Shown here in pieces: positions 24,443 to 32,401 of a DNA stretch of 64,000 nucleotides. This DNA comes from Cellulomonas soli (lineage in GTDB: Bacteria > Actinomycetota > Actinomycetes > Actinomycetales > Cellulomonadaceae): positions 3,596,001 to 3,660,000 of the forward strand of contig NZ_JACBZJ010000001.1 in NCBI RefSeq assembly GCF_013409305.1, given 5' to 3'. The position numbers and the translations under genes are program-made. The notes under the pieces are model-generated. The model was not told where the DNA came from. It saw only the letters and a program-made list of their open reading frames with translations, and searched no databases. Every line of letters starts with the position of its first letter. The stretch's first letter is position 1.

Positions 24443-24886
24443 ATGTCCGTCGAGACCACAGCGTTCGGGACGCGCTTGATCGGTCAGGCGGAACGCACGC
24501 TCAGCGCCATCCTTGAGCGGCTCCTGGAGGGGACGGGCGTCAACCAGTCGCAGTGGGTCGTGCTGGCCGCCCTGCTGACCGGACCGCCCGTGACGGGGGC
24601 CGAGGTCGTCCCCGTGCTCGCCTCGACCGTCAAGGTGAGACCCGCCGAGGCGCAGGCCGTGCTCGACCACCTGCTGCTCAACGGACTGGTCGCGGACGTG
24701 CGGCCGGATCGCCCCGTCGTCGTCACGGAGCGGGGGAGCGAGCTGTTCGCCTCCGTCGGGCGGCGGACAGCGGAGATCACCGGCCGGCTGTGGTCGGACC
24801 TCGCACCCGAGGACCGCTCGGCCGCGGCGCGCGTGCTCGATCTCACGGTGCGCCGGGGAGCCGCGGAGCTCGCTGCCCTCGGCTGA
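24443..24886 (+). CDS. Second MarR-like winged-helix protein
   Basis: A 147-residue protein with a strong AAAGGAG site. The helical N-terminus (RLIGQAERTLSAILERLL), the segment NQSQWVVLAALLTG, a possible HTH (TGAEVVPVLASTVKVRPAEAQ) and LLLNGLVADVRP followed by a short wing (PVVVTERG) fit a MarR-like fold. The wing is shorter than in canonical MarR proteins and lacks the DxxDRR motif. It is transcribed divergently from a full MarR gene with a palindrome just ahead of its ribosome site. It may be a diverged regulator or a regulatory partner. No enzyme or pump gene accompanies the pair. Confidence 0.65.
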   Translation: MSVETTAFGTRLIGQAERTLSAILERLLEGTGVNQSQWVVLAALLTGPPVTGAEVVPVLASTVKVRPAEAQAVLDHLLLNGLVADVRPDRPVVVTERGSELFASVGRRTAEITGRLWSDLAPEDRSAAARVLDLTVRRGAAELAALG

Positions 24887-24909
24887 ACGCACCGCGTCCT
24901 GCGGGTTCG

Positions 24910-24952
24910 CGGTCCCCGGGGCTGGGCGACCGACGGGCGTCCCCGGGGACCG
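24910..24952. terminator. Hairpin between convergent marR-like and pfk genes
   Basis: A perfect 12-bp stem (cggtccccgggg / ccccggggaccg) with a 19-nt loop lies between the two stops and may end both transcripts. Confidence 0.7.
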
Positions 24953-24957
24953 TCGCG

Positions 24958-26094
24958 TCAGTCGCCCAGCCCGGTGCCCACCTGGCGTGCGGCCGCGATC
25001 CACGCGTGGTCGGTCGGCACGAGCTTGACCTTGCCCGCGACCTCGGACAGGGGCACGGGCACGGTGCCCTCGCCGCGCGCGGCGACCATGAAGCCGAACT
25101 CCTTGCGTGCCACCAGGTCGGCCGCGGCCGCGCCGAGCCTGGTCGCCAGGAGCCGGTCGGCCGCGCAGGGCGTCCCGCCGCGCTGCACGTACCCGAGGAT
25201 GGTCACGCGCGACTCCAGGCCGGTCGCGGCCTCGAGCTCGCGTGCGAGGCGGAAGGTGTGCTCGCGCTGCTGGTCCTCGACGTGGGCGAGGTGCGCCTTG
25301 GCGGCGCGGACGGCCTCGGGCGACTTCGCGGACTTCACCAGGAGGGTCGCGGCCTCGTAGTCGGCGGCGTCGTTGACGTCGCGCGCACCCTCGGCGACGG
25401 CCACGACGCTGAACGTGCTGCCTCGGGCCGTGCGCGCCTTGATCGTCGCGGCGACGCTCTCGACCGTGTAGGCGATCTCCGGGATGAGGATGATGTCGGC
25501 CCCGCCGGCGATCCCGGCGGCGAGCGTGAGCCACCCGGCGCGGTGCCCCATGATCTCCGTGAGGATGATCCGGTGGTGGCTGTGGGCCGTGGAGTGCACG
25601 CGGTCGATCGCGTCGGTGGCGATCTCGGTGGCGGTGGCGAAGCCGAACGTGGTGTCGGTCATCGCGATGTCGTTGTCGATCGTCTTGGGCAGGTGGATCA
25701 CGTTGAGCCCGGCGTTGACCAGGCGCATCGCGTTCTTCGCGGTACCGCCGCCGCCGAGCATGATGAGCGCGTCGAGGCCCTCGCGCTCGTAGTTCTCCAC
25801 GACGACGGGCACCATGTCGCGCGCCTCGCCGTCGACCTGGTAGCGGTGCACCTTGTCCCGGCTGGTGCCCAGGATCGTGCCGCCGACGGTGAGGATCCCG
25901 GACAGCGCCTTGCCGTCCAGCTGCTCGTACCGGTTCTCGACCAGGCCTGTGACGCCGTCGCGGAACCCGATGAGCTCCATGCCGTAGTGGCCGATCGCGG
26001 TCTTGCCGAAGCCGCGGATCGCTGCGTTCAGGCCGGGGCTGTCGCCGCCGGCGGTGAGGATGCCGACCCGGGTGGGCCTCGTCGTGGATGCCAT
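24958..26094 (-). CDS. pfkA: 6-phosphofructokinase
   Basis: A 378-residue glycolytic enzyme phosphorylating fructose 6-phosphate. The ATG at 26094 has GAGGAGA upstream. The nucleotide loop [14 protein letters not shown], the catalytic PKTIDND (residues 136-142) and MGHRAGWL and GYVQRGGTP substrate motifs are present. The phosphoryl-donor site reads GGGGT (114-118), where the E. coli enzyme has GGDGS and PPi-dependent enzymes have an Asp in place of the second last Gly; Lys137 replaces the Gly of the classical ATP enzyme. This combination resembles an ATP-using clade with GGNGT, but the donor cannot be fixed from sequence. Confidence 0.9.
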   Translation of the reverse strand: MASTTRPTRVGILTAGGDSPGLNAAIRGFGKTAIGHYGMELIGFRDGVTGLVENRYEQLDGKALSGILTVGGTILGTSRDKVHRYQVDGEARDMVPVVVENYEREGLDALIMLGGGGTAKNAMRLVNAGLNVIHLPKTIDNDIAMTDTTFGFATATEIATDAIDRVHSTAHSHHRIILTEIMGHRAGWLTLAAGIAGGADIILIPEIAYTVESVAATIKARTARGSTFSVVAVAEGARDVNDAADYEAATLLVKSAKSPEAVRAAKAHLAHVEDQQREHTFRLARELEAATGLESRVTILGYVQRGGTPCAADRLLATRLGAAAADLVARKEFGFMVAARGEGTVPVPLSEVAGKVKLVPTDHAWIAAARQVGTGLGD

Positions 26095-26226
26095 GCCTGC
26101 TCGTCTCCTCGTGGTGGACCGTCGGCGTGGTGACCGTCGGCCAAGTGTGCGGCAAGTCTGCGGAGAGCGCGGTGGGGGGCACAAGGCCCGTGCGCCGCGT
26201 GTCGCGTGCTGCGTCGGGTGCGGCGC

Positions 26227-26925
26227 TCAGGTGCCGACGAGTGTGCGCAGGTGCGCGGCCGCAGCGGTCACCGCCGCCGGCCGCATGCCGTCGCGCAGCC
26301 GTCGGGCGACGATCTCCTCGAGGCGGGCCACCGGGCTGCCGCCGTGGTCGGCGACCAGGTACGCGCCCAGCAGCCGTCGTACGACGTCGGTCGGGACGGG
26401 GCTGCTCGCGACGTCGCCGGAGTCCGCGGCGATCCCGGCCACGACGACCTCGGCGAGCACCATGGCCGTCTGGGTGACGTCCAGGTCTCGGTGGCCGACC
26501 GCGCCCGACGCCCAGTCGATGACGACCGGGCCGCGGTCGGCGAGCAGGACGTTGGCCGGGTGCAGGTCGAGGTGCAGGACGCAGTCGCCCTGGAGGGTGC
26601 CGGGTGGCACCGGGAGGCGGTGCAGGCGACGGTGCAGGTCGGCGAGCGTGAGCGCGGCGTCGTCGACATCGACCTGGCCGCTGACGAGCGCCTCCAGCAG
26701 CGTCGGCCCCTCGACCCGCTCGAGGAGCATCCCGCCGGGAGCGCCCGCGACGAGGTGGGGGACCGGGTACCCGTGCGCGGCCACGTGGCGGTGCAGGGCG
26801 ACCTCGGCGCTCGTGTCGCGCCGGTCGAGGTAGCGGCGCAGGACGAGACCGCCACCGGCGTCGAGGATCTCGGCCTCCCGACCACGTGCGATGACGTTCA
26901 CGCAGGTCAGTGTAGGTGCCGTCAC
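26227..26925 (-). CDS. APH-like phosphotransferase
   Basis: A 232-residue kinase-fold protein. The catalytic loop HLDLHPANVLL (His118, Asp120, Asn125) and the metal-binding VIDWASG (Asp137) are the signature of the aminoglycoside phosphotransferase / choline kinase family. The N-lobe is short, with GGGLVLRRYL and MLLERVEG as hinge. It probably phosphorylates a small alcohol or amine; resistance to an antibiotic is not implied. The GTG at 26925 follows TATCAT after 6 nt with no Shine-Dalgarno site, so it looks leaderless; a GTG 24 nt downstream is the alternative start. Confidence 0.8.
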   Translation of the reverse strand: MTAPTLTCVNVIARGREAEILDAGGGLVLRRYLDRRDTSAEVALHRHVAAHGYPVPHLVAGAPGGMLLERVEGPTLLEALVSGQVDVDDAALTLADLHRRLHRLPVPPGTLQGDCVLHLDLHPANVLLADRGPVVIDWASGAVGHRDLDVTQTAMVLAEVVVAGIAADSGDVASSPVPTDVVRRLLGAYLVADHGGSPVARLEEIVARRLRDGMRPAAVTAAAAHLRTLVGT

Positions 26926-26931
26926 ACCGGC

Positions 26932-26937
26932 ATGATA
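26932..26937 (-). promoter_or_regulatory. -10 element of the phosphotransferase gene
   Basis: TATCAT on the minus strand ends 6 nt before the GTG start, consistent with a leaderless transcript. Confidence 0.45.
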
Positions 26938-27040
26938 ACGGAAACAAGCGCCTGGAGAGGGCGCAGACAACGACACAAACAGCCAAGACCAGCAGGGGAG
27001 AGGAAGGGCGTGCCGCCGTTCTCGGGGCCGGGGACGGCAG

Positions 27041-27080
27041 AGGGGCGTCTGCCGGACCCGACGGTTCAGCAGACGCCCCT
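27041..27080 (-). terminator. Intrinsic-type hairpin after the Arg/Gly-tailed marR gene
   Basis: A perfect 12-bp stem (aggggcgtctgc / gcagacgcccct) begins 11 bp past the stop codon at 27092. Confidence 0.8.
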
Positions 27081-27091
27081 CGTGGGTGCGG

Positions 27092-27982
27092 TCACCAGGC
27101 GGCGCGAGGATCGCGCCAGTCCGGCTGCCACCCGCCGCGGCGCCCACGGCCGCGCCGCCATGCCGGCCTGCCACCGGGGGAGTCGGACGAGCGAGCGGTT
27201 GCGGGATCGGACCAGGGTGCTCCTCCGCGCTCCGGGCCGCGATCGGCAGCACGGCCCATGTCGAACCCGCCGTCGACCTCGGGCTCACGGCCCGGTCCGC
27301 CGAACCGTCCGCGACCCCGGCCGCCAAAGGGCCCTCGAGGTCCACCACGAGGACCGCCCGGGCCGAACGGGCCGAGGTCGTCGAACGGTCCGCCGTGCTC
27401 GGGGCCATGACCGGGGTGGTGGCCGGGTCCAGCCAGGTGACCGTCCTCCTCTTCGATCCGTGCGATCACCAGGTCGAGCAGGCGGGCCAGCTCGGCACGC
27501 TCCTGCGCGGTGAGGGCCTCCAGAGGATCGGACTCCGCACGGGTGTGCGCGGTCCGTGCCTCGGCCGCGGCCTCGACGCCGGCCGGGGTGAGCTCGACGG
27601 TCATGGTGCGGCGGTCGCTCGGATCGGTCGCGCGCTGCACGAGCCCGGCGCGCTCGAGCTTGGTGAGCAGCTCGCCGAGCGACTGCGGCCGCACGCCGAG
27701 CAGGAAGGCCAGCTCGCGCTGACTCATCCGGTGGCGCAGCTCGAGCAGGGCGAGGACCCGGCCCTGGCCGCGGTGGAGCCCGCGCCCGCCAGCCGGGCCG
27801 GGCCGCCGTTCGTGCCGGGCGAGCAGGCGGGCCAGGCGGAACACCTTGCCGTGCAGGGGTTCCTCGGAGGGCAGGGGGTGGGTGCCCGTGGGCTCAGGCG
27901 TGCCGGGCTCACCGGGCACCTCGGGCTCACGGGGGGTGTCGTCGTCGGGGGAGTCGTGCGTGGATGTCTCGTGCGGGGTCAT
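27092..27982 (-). CDS. MarR-family regulator with Arg/Gly-rich C-terminal tail
   Basis: A 296-residue protein with GAGGAG before the ATG at 27982. Residues 1-42 are acidic and Pro-rich. Residues 44-180 are a MarR winged helix: LLELRHRMSQRELAFLLG, VRPQSLGELLTKLERAGL, and a wing with DPSDRRTMTVELT. Beyond residue 183 a roughly 110-residue tail is low-complexity, first His/Gly/Pro, then Arg/Gly/Phe repeats (RGGPRGPFGGRGRGRFGG) reminiscent of RGG boxes, then more charged. Such a tail is not part of the MarR family and could bind nucleic acid or be disordered. A large palindrome upstream suggests autoregulation. Confidence 0.8.
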   Translation of the reverse strand: MTPHETSTHDSPDDDTPREPEVPGEPGTPEPTGTHPLPSEEPLHGKVFRLARLLARHERRPGPAGGRGLHRGQGRVLALLELRHRMSQRELAFLLGVRPQSLGELLTKLERAGLVQRATDPSDRRTMTVELTPAGVEAAAEARTAHTRAESDPLEALTAQERAELARLLDLVIARIEEEDGHLAGPGHHPGHGPEHGGPFDDLGPFGPGGPRGGPRGPFGGRGRGRFGGPGREPEVDGGFDMGRAADRGPERGGAPWSDPATARSSDSPGGRPAWRRGRGRRGGWQPDWRDPRAAW

Positions 27983-28004
27983 GGGTCTCCTCATGGATGG
28001 GAGC

Positions 28005-28051
28005 ACCTTCGATATGAAGGTACCTGTCGAGTAGTACAACAGGTACCTTCA
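28005..28051. promoter_or_regulatory. Nested palindromic operator upstream of the Arg/Gly-tailed marR gene
   Basis: Two 13-bp arms, TGAAGGTACCTGT (28015-28027) and ACAGGTACCTTCA (28039-28051), form a perfect inverted repeat around 11 bp, and each arm carries its own 8-bp palindrome AGGTACCT. A further inverted pair ACCTTC/GAAGGT (28005-28010, 28016-28021) overlaps the first arm. The cluster sits 22-70 bp ahead of the start and is a strong operator candidate for the encoded regulator. Confidence 0.75.
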
Positions 28052-28068
28052 GATCGTGCAAGCCTGCG

Positions 28069-29583
28069 TCAGTCCGACGTACCCGCTCCCGCACGGCGAC
28101 GCGTCACCACGAGAGCGGCACCGGCCAGCAGCAGCACGGCCGCCACGGCCAGGACGGGAGCGGCGGTCGCACCCGTCACAGCGAGTGAGCGGGGTGCGGC
28201 GAGCACGTTCGTCAGGACCACATGGGACGAGCGCCCGGCCGCGGTGAGCGTCACGGCGGCCGAGCCGGCCCCGTCGGCCTCGACCCGGTAGCGGCCGGCC
28301 GGAAGCCCCGCCTGCACGAGCACCCCGTCGACCAGCGAGACCGGGACCACCAGGTCGTCGGCGGTCCCGAACAGGTCGTCAGGACCGGCCCAGCGGAGCG
28401 AGGCAGCTCCGTTCAGCGGCTCGCCGCTCGGCGTGCTCACCTGCAGGCGGGCGATCGCGTCCCCGACCAGACCGACCTGCGCCTGCGCCGAGCCCGACAC
28501 GGGGACCAGGACGAGCGCTGCGGCGTCGGCCGCCCCCTCGGAGTCCCAGGTCACCGCGAGCGCGGACGGTCGACTCACGACGACCGAGTACGTCCCCGCC
28601 GCCAGGCCCCCGAACGCGAAGCCGCCGCTCGCGTCGGTGCTCGCACGCGCCACGAGGCTCGCCGTCGCGGCACCACGCAGTCCGGTCGCCACCCCGCCGG
28701 CCCGGCTGCCACGGCCTCCCGCGAGGTCGACCCGGTACAGCTCGACGGTGACGGCACCGAGGCCGACCTCGGAGGGGCCGGACTGCCGGCCGTCCCGGTC
28801 CAGGTCGAGCCACACGGTCCCGGTGACCTGCTGGGTGCCCGAGGAGGCCGGAGTCGTCGTCGCCGTGACGCTCGGCGAGACGCCGACCGTGGGCTCGACG
28901 GTGGGCTCGACGGTCGGTTCCACGGTCGGTTCCACGGTCGGCTCGACGGTCGGCTCGACGGTCGGCTCGACGGTCGGCTCGACGGTCGGCTCGACAGTGG
29001 GCTCGACAGTGGGCTCCGCGGTCGGCGTGGTTCCGGTCGCGGTCTGGTCCTCCGTCACGAGTGCCTCGTCGGCGCCGGTGTAGACCAGCGTGGCGAGCTG
29101 CGTGGAGTCGGGGTCCCCGGACGCGCCCTGCTCCTGCAGGTCGGCGATGATCGAGTCGCGGGCGACCCCGGCCTCGCGCTGGAGGTTGTAGAACTCGGCC
29201 GCGGTCATCTGAGCAGCGGGGCCGGTGCACTCCGCCGGGAGCGCGCCGGTGGTGTTGAGGCCCCGGTAGTTGCCGAAGGGCGGGATCACGTCGCCCCAGT
29301 CCTTCGCGTGCGTCGCGTAGTAGCCGCCGGTGGCGACGAACGTTCCGCCGGCGTGACCGTCATGGCCGCTGCTGTTGCCTCCGCCGACACCGTTGTTGCC
29401 GGTCACGGCACTCTGCGCCACCGTGATCCGGCGGTACGGGTTGGTGACCGCCCGGGTTCGGTGGCACAGCGTCACCGGATCGCTCGCGCCGTTGCCGGCC
29501 GCCACGGCGGGCAGACCGGTGGACAGCAGTCCGAGCGTGAGCAGGCACAGCGCCGCAGCCAACGTGCCACGTCGAGCGCGCAT
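28069..29583 (-). CDS. Secreted, cell-wall-anchored repeat protein (LAVTG motif)
   Basis: A 504-residue surface protein with AGGGGGAT before the ATG. A signal peptide ends near residue 28 (LPAVAA). Residues 36-110 match an extracellular domain with the pattern CHRT...TNPYRRITV...HDGH...WGDVIPP. A linker of eleven EPTV units follows, then a Cna-B/SdrD-like beta domain (VTGTVWLDLDRDGRQ, GLGAVTVELYR, GGFAFGGLAAGTYSV) and a second beta-rich domain. The C-terminus has a class E-type sortase motif LAVTG (467-471), a hydrophobic helix and RRR. It should therefore be linked covalently to the wall. No sortase gene is nearby. The role, perhaps adhesion, is unknown. Confidence 0.85.
   Translation of the reverse strand: MRARRGTLAAALCLLTLGLLSTGLPAVAAGNGASDPVTLCHRTRAVTNPYRRITVAQSAVTGNNGVGGGNSSGHDGHAGGTFVATGGYYATHAKDWGDVIPPFGNYRGLNTTGALPAECTGPAAQMTAAEFYNLQREAGVARDSIIADLQEQGASGDPDSTQLATLVYTGADEALVTEDQTATGTTPTAEPTVEPTVEPTVEPTVEPTVEPTVEPTVEPTVEPTVEPTVEPTVGVSPSVTATTTPASSGTQQVTGTVWLDLDRDGRQSGPSEVGLGAVTVELYRVDLAGGRGSRAGGVATGLRGAATASLVARASTDASGGFAFGGLAAGTYSVVVSRPSALAVTWDSEGAADAAALVLVPVSGSAQAQVGLVGDAIARLQVSTPSGEPLNGAASLRWAGPDDLFGTADDLVVPVSLVDGVLVQAGLPAGRYRVEADGAGSAAVTLTAAGRSSHVVLTNVLAAPRSLAVTGATAAPVLAVAAVLLLAGAALVVTRRRAGAGTSD
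28886..29017. repeat. Eleven 12-bp tandem repeats encoding (EPTV)11
   Basis: Eleven 12-bp units based on acggtcggctcg (plus-strand reading) lie end to end. They encode Glu-Pro-Thr-Val repeats forming an extended linker in the surface protein. Units at the two ends differ slightly, the central five are identical. Confidence 0.92.
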
Positions 29584-29779
29584 GGATCCCCCTGGGTGTT
29601 CGGGGCACCGATGGTGCCTCTCCGGCCCACGATCGGCCGGGGTCTGGGTGCCTTTGAGCGTTCTGCGGGGTGATCCGGCCGTTCGTCCAGGAGTCGCGGG
29701 TGGTGGCACCCACCGCGATGACGATGAAGGAGTCAGTCTCGGGCCCGTGGATGTGCGTGCTCGTCCTCGGGGTATGAAG

Positions 29780-29812
29780 GAGGGCCGCCCCGACGTGTCG
29801 GTGACGGCCCTC
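29780..29812 (-). terminator. Hairpin after the tRNA cluster
   Basis: A stem gagggccg / cggccctc with a 17-nt loop lies 20 bp downstream of tRNA-Val on the minus strand and probably ends the tRNA transcript. The rest of the 248-bp gap up to the surface-protein gene shows no other clear signal. Confidence 0.6.
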
Positions 29813-29831
29813 TGAACTGCTCACGTGCTGG

Positions 29832-29903
29832 TGGGCGATACTGGGATCGAACCAGTGACCTCTTCCGTGTCAGGGAAGCGCGCTACCGCTGCGCCAATCG
29901 CCC
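29832..29903 (-). tRNA. tRNA-Val (GAC)
   Basis: A 72-nt cloverleaf: acceptor GGGCGAT/ATCGCCC, anticodon arm CTTCC-CTGACAC-GGAAG giving anticodon GAC, T-arm with GGTTCGATCC, discriminator A. The 3' CCA is not encoded. Confidence 0.95.
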
Positions 29904-29926
29904 GGGGTACTGCTGGGGGTGATGCG

Positions 29927-29997
29927 AGGTGGAGATGGGATTCGAACCCACGTGTACGGCTTTGCAGGCCGCTGCCTCGCCTCTCGGCCACTCCACC
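29927..29997 (-). tRNA. tRNA-Cys (GCA)
   Basis: A 71-nt cloverleaf: acceptor GGTGGAG paired with CTCCACC, anticodon loop CTGCAAA giving GCA, T-arm GGGTTCGAATCCC, discriminator U as is usual for tRNA-Cys. It is the middle gene of a Gly-Cys-Val cluster. Confidence 0.95.
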
Positions 29998-30052
29998 CTG
30001 AGACCTCAGTCCTCAGCGACGTCTTGCGACACCGATCAGGAGTCTGCCTCCG

Positions 30053-30124
30053 AGCGGACGACGGGATTCGAACCCGCGACCCTCACCTTGGCAAGGTGAT
30101 GCTCTACCACTGAGCCACGTCCGC
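30053..30124 (-). tRNA. tRNA-Gly (GCC)
   Basis: A 72-nt cloverleaf: acceptor GCGGACG, anticodon loop TTGCCAA between TCACC and GGTGA giving GCC, T-arm GGGTTCGAATCCC, discriminator U. It is the promoter-proximal gene of the cluster. Confidence 0.95.
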
Positions 30125-30275
30125 ACTGCACGTTCCCCGGTTCTCACCGGCGTTCCGTGTGCGTCCCAGACTCTAATCGGGATTCGCGGCGGAAGTCCAA
30201 CTGAGGTCCGACAGCCGCGTGATCTCGGGGATCGTCGCCCGCTCGGAGCTCCACGGTGCCCCGAGCCGTCCTCTG

Positions 30276-30281
30276 TAGCGT
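30276..30281 (+). promoter_or_regulatory. -10 element of pabB
   Basis: TAGCGT ends 6 nt before the GTG start of pabB, which lacks a Shine-Dalgarno site; a leaderless transcript is likely. Confidence 0.45.
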
Positions 30282-30287
30282 TGCCCC

Positions 30288-31448
30288 GTGCCCGAGACGA
30301 CCCCTGCCGAGCGTGCGACCGCCTGGTTCGACGGCGTCGAGGCTCACGGGGTCGTCGAGTGCATCGACGTGCGGCGTGCGCCCGAGCGGTTGCGCGCGGC
30401 CGGGTGGTGGGTCGTCCAGGGCGACTTCGAGGGGCGGGTGCGGGCCTGGCGGTTCGCCGACGTGCGGCGCACGGGCAGCGACGTCCCTGTGACGACCGGT
30501 CCCTGGCGGGGTCCGACGCCCGGCTCGTGGAGGTCCTCGCTCGACGAGCACGCCTACGTGACGGCCGTGCAGCGTGTCCGCGAACGCGTCAGGGACGGGG
30601 ACGTGTACCAGGCGAACCTCTGCCGGGTCATGGAGGCTCCTCTGGCGGTCGACGAGGCCGGTGCGGGCCGGTTGGCGGCTGAGGAGCCGGATGCGCGCGC
30701 GCTCGGCCGCGTGCTCGCTGCCGGCAACCCGGCGCCGTATGCCGGTGGCGTGCACGTGCCCGCCGGAGCGGGTGTGGATCCGGTGTGGGTCGTCTCGGCG
30801 TCGCCGGAGCTGTTCCTGCGCGTGGAGGGCGACTTGGTGACCTCGGGGCCGATCAAGGGCACGGCGGCGTCGACCGGCGGTCTGACGGACAAGGATCGCG
30901 CGGAGAACGTGATGATCACCGACCTGGTCCGCAACGACCTGCAGCACGTGTCCTTGCCGGGGTCGGTCGAGGTGACGGATCTGCTGGGTGTCGAACGTCA
31001 CCCGGGCCTGGTGCACCTGGTCTCGACCGTGCAGGGACGTCTGGTACCCGAGGTGGCCGACGACCCCGCGGGGTGGTCGCGGCTGCTCGAGGCGACCTAT
31101 CCGCCGGGGTCCGTCTCGGGTGCGCCGAAGTCGTCCGCCCTGGAGGTGATCGCCGAGCTGGAGCCGGTGCCGCGAGGTCCCTACTGCGGGGCGTTCGGGT
31201 GGGTCGAGGTCGACGAGGACGGGTCGACCAGGGCCGAGCTGGCGGTGGCGATCCGCACGTTCTGGTGGGAGCGCGTGGGGGTGCGCCCTGAGGGTGTGCT
31301 GCGCTTCGGTACGGGTGCGGGCATCACGTGGGGGAGCGACCCGCGGGCGGAGTGGCGCGAGACCGAGCTGAAGGCGTCCAGGCTCGTCGCGTTGGCCTCT
31401 GCGCAGGTTCCTGCTCCCGACGACGGGGATGCCAGACTGGCGCGGTGA
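30288..31448 (+). CDS. pabB: Aminodeoxychorismate synthase component I
   Basis: A 386-residue chorismate-binding enzyme. Together with a glutaminase subunit (not in this window) it makes 4-amino-4-deoxychorismate for folate. The catalytic domain shows DGDVYQANLCRV, the PIKGT loop, the block DRAENVMITDLVRNDL, and GSVSGAPK near the C-terminus. The PIKGT lysine is the aminating-enzyme type, which favours PabB over salicylate or isochorismate synthases. The N-terminal part is short. The GTG start has no ribosome site and fits a leaderless start. Its stop overlaps pabC (GTGA), which supports the folate role. Confidence 0.9.
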   Translation: MPETTPAERATAWFDGVEAHGVVECIDVRRAPERLRAAGWWVVQGDFEGRVRAWRFADVRRTGSDVPVTTGPWRGPTPGSWRSSLDEHAYVTAVQRVRERVRDGDVYQANLCRVMEAPLAVDEAGAGRLAAEEPDARALGRVLAAGNPAPYAGGVHVPAGAGVDPVWVVSASPELFLRVEGDLVTSGPIKGTAASTGGLTDKDRAENVMITDLVRNDLQHVSLPGSVEVTDLLGVERHPGLVHLVSTVQGRLVPEVADDPAGWSRLLEATYPPGSVSGAPKSSALEVIAELEPVPRGPYCGAFGWVEVDEDGSTRAELAVAIRTFWWERVGVRPEGVLRFGTGAGITWGSDPRAEWRETELKASRLVALASAQVPAPDDGDARLAR

Positions 31449-32317
31449 GCGCGACGAGCACGGTGATCTGGTCCGACGGGCGGCTGCGGGGCGCGGACGA
31501 ACCCCTGGTGAGCGGGATCGACCACGGACTGACGGTCGGTGACGGGGTCTTCGAGACGTGCGCCGTGTACGACGGGACGCCTTTCGCACTCACGCGTCAC
31601 CTGCGCCGGCTGCGGCGCTCGGCGGCGGGTCTGGGGCTGCCGGAGCCGGACGAGGACGAGATCCGCGCAGCTGCGGCGGCGGTGCTCGCGGCGGCCGGGC
31701 CGGGCGCGGGCCGCCTGCGCATCACGTACACCGGGGGTCCCGGTCCGCTCGGCTCGTACCGCTTCGCCCCGCAGGAGCAGCGTCCGACGCTGATCGTGCT
31801 CGCCGGACCGGCGGCTCGGGCGCACGCCTCCCGTGCGGTGCGTGTGCCGTGGGTGCGCAACGAGCGTTCGGCGGTGGCGGGTCTGAAGACGACGTCGTAC
31901 GCCGAGAACGTGGTGGCGCTCGCTCGGGCGTTGGAGCTGGGCGCGGACGAGGCGGTCCTGGCGAACACGGTCGGCGACCTGTGCGAGGGCACGGGCTCGA
32001 ACGTCGTGGTCGAACGTGACGGCGAGCTGCTCACGCCCGCGCTGAGCAGCGGGTGCCTGGCGGGCATCACGCGCGAGCTGCTGCTGGAGTGGTCGGCCGA
32101 GGCGGGCGAGCCGGTGCGCGAGGTGGGGCCGGGCGAGCTGCCGTACGCGGTGCTCGAGGAGGTGCTGGCCGGTCGTGCGCACCTGACGCTGTGCGGGTCG
32201 ATCCGCAACATCTCGCCGGTGGTGGCGCTGGACGGTGTCGAGCTGTCCGCCGGGCCGGTGTCGCTGCGAGCGCAGGCGATGTTCCAGGAGCGGGTGGCCG
32301 ACCGTCTCGATCCCTGA
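31445..32317 (+). CDS. pabC: 4-amino-4-deoxychorismate lyase (class IV aminotransferase fold)
   Basis: A 290-residue PLP enzyme of fold type IV. The start VIWSDGRLR, GLTVGDGVFETCAVYDG, the lysine region GLKTTSYAENVVAL and CEGTGSNVVVERDG are the conserved blocks. It follows pabB with a GTGA overlap, so it most likely releases 4-aminobenzoate and pyruvate for folate synthesis. Class IV relatives such as branched-chain or D-amino-acid transaminases look similar; the operon context decides. Confidence 0.88.
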   Translation: MSATSTVIWSDGRLRGADEPLVSGIDHGLTVGDGVFETCAVYDGTPFALTRHLRRLRRSAAGLGLPEPDEDEIRAAAAAVLAAAGPGAGRLRITYTGGPGPLGSYRFAPQEQRPTLIVLAGPAARAHASRAVRVPWVRNERSAVAGLKTTSYAENVVALARALELGADEAVLANTVGDLCEGTGSNVVVERDGELLTPALSSGCLAGITRELLLEWSAEAGEPVREVGPGELPYAVLEEVLAGRAHLTLCGSIRNISPVVALDGVELSAGPVSLRAQAMFQERVADRLDP

Positions 32318-32334
32318 ACCGACCGGTGCACATG

Positions 32335-32372
32335 ACGAAGGACCGGCCGCAGCAGCGGAACCGGTCCTTCGT
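32335..32372. terminator. Hairpin between convergent pabC and ssgA-like genes
   Basis: A perfect 12-bp stem (acgaaggaccgg / ccggtccttcgt) followed on the plus strand by TC. It lies between two convergent stops and can act in both directions. Confidence 0.8.
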
Positions 32373-32401
32373 TCGAGTGCGGCCCTGGGGCCGGGTTGTC
32401 G

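Noticed and set aside
26227..26925. Aminoglycoside resistance gene
   Set aside because: Only the generic kinase motifs are present; the family is broad and there is no resistance context.
28886..29017. CRISPR-like repeat array
   Set aside because: The 12-bp units are contiguous, without spacers, and encode EPTV repeats in frame within a surface protein.
29832..30124. tRNA cluster as an integration site for a mobile element
   Set aside because: No integrase, no repeated tRNA 3' end and no change in composition next to the cluster.
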